This document shows, one piece after another, positions 6,528 through 10,712 of a stretch of 10,712 nt of DNA. The notes under the pieces were generated by a model. It saw only the letters and a program-made list of their open reading frames with translations. It had not been told where the DNA came from and did no database searches. The stretch covers positions 1 through 10,712 of the forward strand of contig JALVUH010000037.1 of NCBI GenBank assembly GCA_027035735.1, given 5' to 3'. Source of the stretch: Nautiliaceae bacterium (GTDB lineage Bacteria; Campylobacterota; Campylobacteria; Campylobacterales; Nautiliaceae). The position numbers and the translations under genes were made by a program. The stretch's first letter is position 1, and every line of letters begins with the position of its first letter.

Positions 6528-6755
6528 ATGAGACTTAATGAATTAAATATGGGCGAGAGTGGAATTATTAAAAAAATTCATGCAAAAGAGCCTCTTAAAA
6601 GTAAACTTCTCTCAATGGGATTTGCAAGGGGTGAGAGGGTAAAAGTACTTAAACATACTCTTGCTAAAAATACTTTTGATGTAGATGTAAATGGGATTAA
6701 TATAGCTTTAAGAGAAGAAGAAGCAAGAGAAATTGAAGTAGAAAAGGATAATTAA
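6528..6755 (+). CDS. feoA: ferrous iron transport accessory protein FeoA
   Basis: FeoA is a small cytoplasmic SH3-like protein that helps the FeoB iron transporter, probably by contacting its cytoplasmic domain. The 75 residues are the usual length. The family pattern is visible: LNELNMGESGIIKKI at the start, LKSKLLSMGFARGERVKVL in the centre (the LxxMGfxxGexv motif), and NGINIALREEEAREIEV at the end. It begins after an AAAAAGGAAAAAG site, and its TAA stop directly abuts the feoB ATG (TAAATG), so the two are surely co-transcribed and coupled. Confidence 0.95.
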   Translation: MRLNELNMGESGIIKKIHAKEPLKSKLLSMGFARGERVKVLKHTLAKNTFDVDVNGINIALREEEAREIEVEKDN

Positions 6756-8819
6756 ATGGTAGAGATTAAAATAGCTCTTGTAGGTCAGCCAAATGTTGGA
6801 AAAAGCCATTTAATTAATTCTATTTCGGGAGCTACTTTGCATGTAGGGAATTTTTCTGGTGTTACGGTAGAAAAAAAAGAAGTAGAATTTGAAAGAAATG
6901 GATATAAATTAAAACTCATTGATTTGCCTGGGACTTATTCTCTACATCCTTATACTCCAGAAGAGAAAGTTACAAAAGAATTTTTGATAAATGAAGAATA
7001 TGATTTAATTTTAAATGTGGTAGATTCAAATCAACTTGAAAAGAATTTAATATTTTCTTGGCAAGTAGCTGATTTGAATAAGCCAATGGTAATTGCTTTT
7101 AATATGTATGATGAATATTCAAGAGCTGGTGGAGAAATTGATACTGATAAATTTTTTAAATTGACAAATATTATGGCTCAAAATGTATCGGCAAAAGAAA
7201 ATTTTGGATTAGAAGAACTTTTTGAAAAAGTAATAAAAACTTATCAGCAAAAAAATACTCCTAGAATTTATTATTCAGAAATAATTGAAGAAGAGATTGA
7301 AAATATAAAAGAGAAAATTAAAAATTGCAAATTTGATAAAAGATTTATATCAATAAGACTTCTTGAAGATGATGAAGATATTTATAAAATTGTTCATGAA
7401 AAACCCTGGTTTGTAGAACTTTTACCTGCTCTTAATGAAAGTAAAAAAGTTATAAAAAATGAATATGATAATGATGATTTGAAAGAGATATTTTTTGAAG
7501 AGAGACTGGCTTTAGCTAAAGGAATAGTGTCTCAAATAGCAAAAAAAGCTCAAAAAGAAAAAATTAGTGAAAAGATAGATAAAATTTTAATTCATCCTAT
7601 TTTAGGTTTGCCTATATTTTTATTAGTTATGTGGATAGTTTTTCAATTAACTTTTTCTGTAGGAGCTTTGCCTGCATATTATATTGGAGAAGGTTTTAGT
7701 GCTTTTGGAAATTGGATAGGAAATTTAATGCCAAATGGATTATTTAAAGATGCTATCGTTAATGGAATAATACCGGCAGTTGGAACAGTAGTGATGTTTT
7801 TACCAAATATATTAATTTTATTTCTGGGAATCAATTTAATGGAACAGACAGGTTATATGGCAAGAGCCGCTTATGTTATGGATGGAGTGTTAAAGCGTTT
7901 TGGCTTGCAAGGAAGAGCTTTTATTCCTCTTATTAGTGGGTTTGGATGTAGTGTGCCGGCTTACATGGCTGCAAGAACACTTAAAAATCCAAAAGATAGA
8001 CTTATAACTATGCTTGTGATTGGATTTATGAGTTGTGGTGCAAGGCTTCCTATTTATGTGCTTTTGGTTAGTGCATTTTTTGCTCCTTCTATTCAAGGAG
8101 ATGTAATGTTTGCCATATATATAGGAGGAGCGCTTACAGGTCTTGTTGTAGCTAAAATTTTAAGAAGCGTATTATTTAAAGGAGAACCAGAACCATTTGT
8201 TATGGAACTTCCAAAATATAGATTTCCTAAAATAAAATCTCTTCTTTTTGATTTATGGATAAAAACTAAAATGTATCTAAAAAAAGCTGGGACTTTTATT
8301 GCATTAGCTTCTCTTACGGTTTGGTTTTTAAGTTCATTTCCAAGAGCTGATATAATTAAAGAGTATTCTTATAAAATAAAACATGCTCAAGGAATAGAAA
8401 AAATTGAATTGAAAAAAGAGATGAACCAAAAAATTTTAGAAAATTCATATTTAGCTAAAATTGGAAAAATTATAGCTCCAATTACAAAACCTTTAGATTT
8501 AGGATGGAGAGAAGATGTAGCGTTGCTTGCAGGGCTTGCTGCAAAAGAGACAGTTGTTTCTACAATGGCGGTTTTATATAATGGTGGTAGTAGTTCCAAT
8601 AAAACATTGATAGAAAAAATTAGAAATGCTATGCCTTTTACTGCAGCTGTTGCAATGATTATAATTGTTATGTTTTATTCTCCTTGTGTTGCGGCTATGA
8701 GCACATTTTATGCCGAAGTTCCCGAGTTAGCTTGGAGAATTTTTTATACAATTTATCCAAATGTTTTTGCCTATTTTGCGGCACTTATAGCTGTTAGCTT
8801 AATAAAGATTTTTTCTTAA
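6756..8819 (+). CDS. feoB: ferrous iron transporter FeoB
   Basis: FeoB is the inner-membrane Fe2+ importer with a cytoplasmic GTPase domain. In its 687 residues the G domain shows G1 GQPNVGKS (10-17), G2 Thr37 in NFSGVTVE, G3 DLPG (56-59), G4 NMYD (116-119) and G5 SAK (145-147). A helical regulatory region follows (about 170-270). The membrane part starts at about 280 and holds both Gate motifs: GCSVPAYM (397-404, Cys398) with MSCGARLP (425-432, Cys427), and SPCVAAM (642-648, Cys644). These cysteines correspond to ones conserved in other FeoB proteins. A charged cytoplasmic loop lies at about 530-570. The protein is shorter than E. coli FeoB (773), and no feoC follows. The ribosome binding site AAAAGGA (6742-6748) lies inside the end of feoA. 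Fe2+ uptake suits life in reduced, low-oxygen water. Confidence 0.97.
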   Translation: MVEIKIALVGQPNVGKSHLINSISGATLHVGNFSGVTVEKKEVEFERNGYKLKLIDLPGTYSLHPYTPEEKVTKEFLINEEYDLILNVVDSNQLEKNLIFSWQVADLNKPMVIAFNMYDEYSRAGGEIDTDKFFKLTNIMAQNVSAKENFGLEELFEKVIKTYQQKNTPRIYYSEIIEEEIENIKEKIKNCKFDKRFISIRLLEDDEDIYKIVHEKPWFVELLPALNESKKVIKNEYDNDDLKEIFFEERLALAKGIVSQIAKKAQKEKISEKIDKILIHPILGLPIFLLVMWIVFQLTFSVGALPAYYIGEGFSAFGNWIGNLMPNGLFKDAIVNGIIPAVGTVVMFLPNILILFLGINLMEQTGYMARAAYVMDGVLKRFGLQGRAFIPLISGFGCSVPAYMAARTLKNPKDRLITMLVIGFMSCGARLPIYVLLVSAFFAPSIQGDVMFAIYIGGALTGLVVAKILRSVLFKGEPEPFVMELPKYRFPKIKSLLFDLWIKTKMYLKKAGTFIALASLTVWFLSSFPRADIIKEYSYKIKHAQGIEKIELKKEMNQKILENSYLAKIGKIIAPITKPLDLGWREDVALLAGLAAKETVVSTMAVLYNGGSSSNKTLIEKIRNAMPFTAAVAMIIIVMFYSPCVAAMSTFYAEVPELAWRIFYTIYPNVFAYFAALIAVSLIKIFS

Positions 8820-8853
8820 TTTCTTTTTTTATTTCATTTTAAGATTTATTAGA

Positions 8854-8859
8854 TATTAT
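8854..8859 (+). promoter_or_regulatory. candidate -10 box of nrdA
   Basis: TATTAT lies 27 bases before the nrdA start in a 67-bp spacer. T-rich blocks lie upstream (8820-8840), resembling the periodic T tracts of Campylobacterota housekeeping promoters. Two copies of ATTAGAT (8848-8854 and 8863-8869), 15 bases apart, flank the box. I see no NrdR-type box and no strong terminator after feoB, so read-through from feoAB is possible. Confidence 0.35.
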
Positions 8860-8886
8860 TTCATTAGATTTTAATAAAGGAGAATA

Positions 8887-10712
8887 ATGTATCCGGGAAT
8901 TACAGTTATTAAAAGAGATGGAAGAAGAGAACCGCTTGATATTAGCAAAATTAGAAAATATACAATGGCAGCATGTGAAGGACTTGAGGGAGTTGATTAT
9001 TCTGAGCTTGAACTTGATGCAAAGCTTCAATTTCGTGATGGAATTACAACTGAAGAAATTCAAAGAACTCTTATTCAAACTGCAGTTGATAAAATTGATG
9101 TAGATAGACCAAATTGGAATTTTGTTGCGGCAAGACTTTTTTTATATGATTTGTATCATAGAGTGACAGGATTTAGTGGATATAATTCATTAAAAGAATA
9201 TTTCCAAAAAGGTGAGAGAGCTGGAAGAATTCTACCAGGTCTAAAAGAAAAATATGATTTAGATGATTTAAATAGTTATATTAAACCTGAGAGAGATTTA
9301 CAATTTACATACCTTGGAATTAAAACTTTGTATGATAGATATATCATTAAAGACAAAGATGGAAAACCAATAGAACTCCCTCAACAATTATTTATGGGTG
9401 TTGCTATGTTTCTTGCTCAAAATGAAACAAATCCTAATTCTATTCCTGAGGAAGATAGAGATAAAGTTAATTTAGATGATGTAAAAGCAATTAGAGGATA
9501 TTGGGCAAAAAAATTTTATGATGTTATAAGCAAATTTGAAGTAATGGTAGCAACTCCGACTTTATCAAATGCAAGAACTACAAGACATCAATTAAGTAGC
9601 TGTTATGTAGGAAGTATGAATGATAATATTGAGGGAATTTTTGATGATTATAAAGAGATGGCGCTTTTATCTAAATTTGGTGGTGGAATTGGATGGGATT
9701 TTAGTAAGATAAGAGCTCTTGGTAGCTATATAGACAACCATAAAAACGCAGCAGGAGGAGTGATTCCTTGGCTTAAAATTACAAATGATATAGCTATTGC
9801 AGTAGACCAATTAGGAACTAGAAAAGGAGCAATTGCTGTTTATATTGAACCTTGGCATATGGATATACTTGACTTTTTAGATTTAAAGAAAAATTCGGGA
9901 GAAGAGAGAAGACGTGCACATGATTTATTTCCAGCGCTTTGGATACCTGATTTATTTATGAAAAGAGTAGAAAAAGATGAAATGTGGACTTTGTTTGATC
10001 CATATGATGTAGGGGATTTGACAGATTCTTTTGGAGAAGAGTTTGAGAGGAAATATATTGAGTATGAAAATAGAGAAGATATTCCAAAAAGAAAAATAAA
10101 AGCAAAAGAGCTTTGGAAGAAGATTTTACTTGAATATTATGAAACTGGAAATCCTTTTTTATGTTTTAAAGATAATGCAAATAGAAGAAATCAAAATGAC
10201 CATAGTGGAATTATAAGAAGCTCTAATCTTTGTACAGAAATTTTTCAAAATACTGAACCAAATCATTATAAAGTAAAAGTTACTTTTGAAGATGAGAGTT
10301 TTGAATTATTTGAAGAAGAAGATGATGTTGAGGTTGAAAGTGGGGGAGTTAAGGTAGTTAAAAAGGCTAAAAAAATAACTTCTCTTGATAGTATTAATGG
10401 AAAACAAGTGTATATTGTAGAAAAAGTAGCAGTTGGAGGTAAAACTGCTGTATGTAATCTAGCTAGTGTAAATTTAAGTAAAGTAAATACTCCTGAAAAA
10501 ATAGCTGAAGTTATTCCAGTTGCAATAAGAATGCTTGATAATGTAATTGATTTGAATTTTTATCCTGTTAGAAAAACAAAAGATACAAATCTTAGAAATA
10601 GAGCTATTGGGCTTGGAGCTATGGGCGAAGCTCAAATGCTTGCTGAGAGACAAATCTTTTGGGGAAGTGAAGAGCATTTGAAACTTATTGATGAGATTTT
10701 TGAAGGTATAAG
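8887..10712 (+). CDS. nrdA: class I ribonucleoside-diphosphate reductase, large (alpha) subunit, 3'-truncated by the window edge
   Basis: NrdA reduces ribonucleoside diphosphates to deoxy forms using a radical passed from NrdB. The frame stays open from the ATG (AAAGGAG site at 8876-8882) to the window end, giving 608 codons of an expected roughly 750-800. An N-terminal ATP-cone (about 3-95, VIKRDGRREPLDISKIR) for overall allosteric control is followed by the ten-stranded barrel. Redox Cys239 lies in HQLSSCYVG, the loop FGGGIGWDFSKIR follows, EPWHMDILDFLDLKKN is at about 321-336, the catalytic triad is Asn447/Cys449/Glu451 in SSNLCTEIF, and the second redox Cys is 523 in CNLASVNLSK. Between Cys449 and Cys523 lie 73 residues against 22 in E. 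coli NrdA (Cys439-Cys462). The insert has an acidic run (476-484) and a basic run (489-496). I believe related inserts occur in Helicobacter and Campylobacter NrdA. nrdB is not in view. Confidence 0.96.
   Translation, partial: MYPGITVIKRDGRREPLDISKIRKYTMAACEGLEGVDYSELELDAKLQFRDGITTEEIQRTLIQTAVDKIDVDRPNWNFVAARLFLYDLYHRVTGFSGYNSLKEYFQKGERAGRILPGLKEKYDLDDLNSYIKPERDLQFTYLGIKTLYDRYIIKDKDGKPIELPQQLFMGVAMFLAQNETNPNSIPEEDRDKVNLDDVKAIRGYWAKKFYDVISKFEVMVATPTLSNARTTRHQLSSCYVGSMNDNIEGIFDDYKEMALLSKFGGGIGWDFSKIRALGSYIDNHKNAAGGVIPWLKITNDIAIAVDQLGTRKGAIAVYIEPWHMDILDFLDLKKNSGEERRRAHDLFPALWIPDLFMKRVEKDEMWTLFDPYDVGDLTDSFGEEFERKYIEYENREDIPKRKIKAKELWKKILLEYYETGNPFLCFKDNANRRNQNDHSGIIRSSNLCTEIFQNTEPNHYKVKVTFEDESFELFEEEDDVEVESGGVKVVKKAKKITSLDSINGKQVYIVEKVAVGGKTAVCNLASVNLSKVNTPEKIAEVIPVAIRMLDNVIDLNFYPVRKTKDTNLRNRAIGLGAMGEAQMLAERQIFWGSEEHLKLIDEIFEGI

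Noticed and set aside
7890..8599. Two short minus-strand open frames within feoB
   Set aside because: Both are antisense to conserved FeoB membrane segments and have no start signals.
8780..8845. Terminator between feoB and nrdA
   Set aside because: There are T-rich runs but only 3-4 bp A-T stems (for example AAGA...TCTT), so they do not support a call.
8839..9103. Short open frames on both strands around the nrdA start
   Set aside because: They overlap the ATP-cone coding region of nrdA in other frames; the nrdA frame is clearly conserved.
10474..10677. Minus-strand open frame of 67 codons near the window end
   Set aside because: It is antisense to nrdA just after the second redox cysteine and has no independent support.

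Overview
The window is AT-rich (roughly 30% GC by eye) and tightly packed. Arginine is mostly AGA, isoleucine is often ATA, and promoters are extended -10 boxes without a recognisable -35. The obgE-proB overlap, the PUA-less ProB, the GQPNVGKS P-loop of FeoB and the long insert in NrdA fit Campylobacterota. A deep-vent lineage such as Nautiliales is my best guess from general resemblance, not from a search. All eight complete protein genes and both partial ones can be assigned to known families. I see no RNA gene, insertion sequence, CRISPR array or phage gene.

Layout. Positions 1-1998 (+) hold the 3' part of obgE, then proB and smpB, all overlapping, so this looks like one translation-coupled operon (ribosome assembly GTPase, proline synthesis, ribosome rescue). 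Positions 1995-3130 (-) hold a peroxiredoxin (bcp) followed by a small glycerophosphodiester phosphodiesterase, joined by a TAATG stop/start overlap. This operon meets smpB tail to tail with a 4-base overlap. A 74-bp divergent region (3131-3204) separates bcp from a 661-residue chemoreceptor (+) with a nitrate/nitrite-sensing (NIT) domain and a plausible sigma-28 promoter. The chemoreceptor runs tail to tail into purT (-) with a 12-bp gap. A 152-bp divergent region (6376-6527) lies between purT and feoA-feoB (+, ferrous iron uptake). The class I ribonucleotide reductase large subunit nrdA (+) then starts and runs off the end of the window.

How the genes work together. This is housekeeping and adaptation rather than a single novel system. 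proB feeds proline synthesis, purT feeds purine synthesis from formate, and nrdA makes deoxynucleotides. feoAB imports Fe2+, which the partner subunit of a class I reductase would need. Bcp removes peroxides, and the NIT receptor probably steers motility toward or away from nitrate or nitrite.

The most unusual points are organisational. A terminator-like hairpin lies antisense inside the first codons of the phosphodiesterase gene, and a weaker one of opposite polarity lies inside the end of smpB. Together they suggest that the two convergent operons end inside each other. The other notable point is an insert of about 50 residues in NrdA between the catalytic cysteine and the second redox cysteine. 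I did not find convincing evidence of a previously undescribed system.
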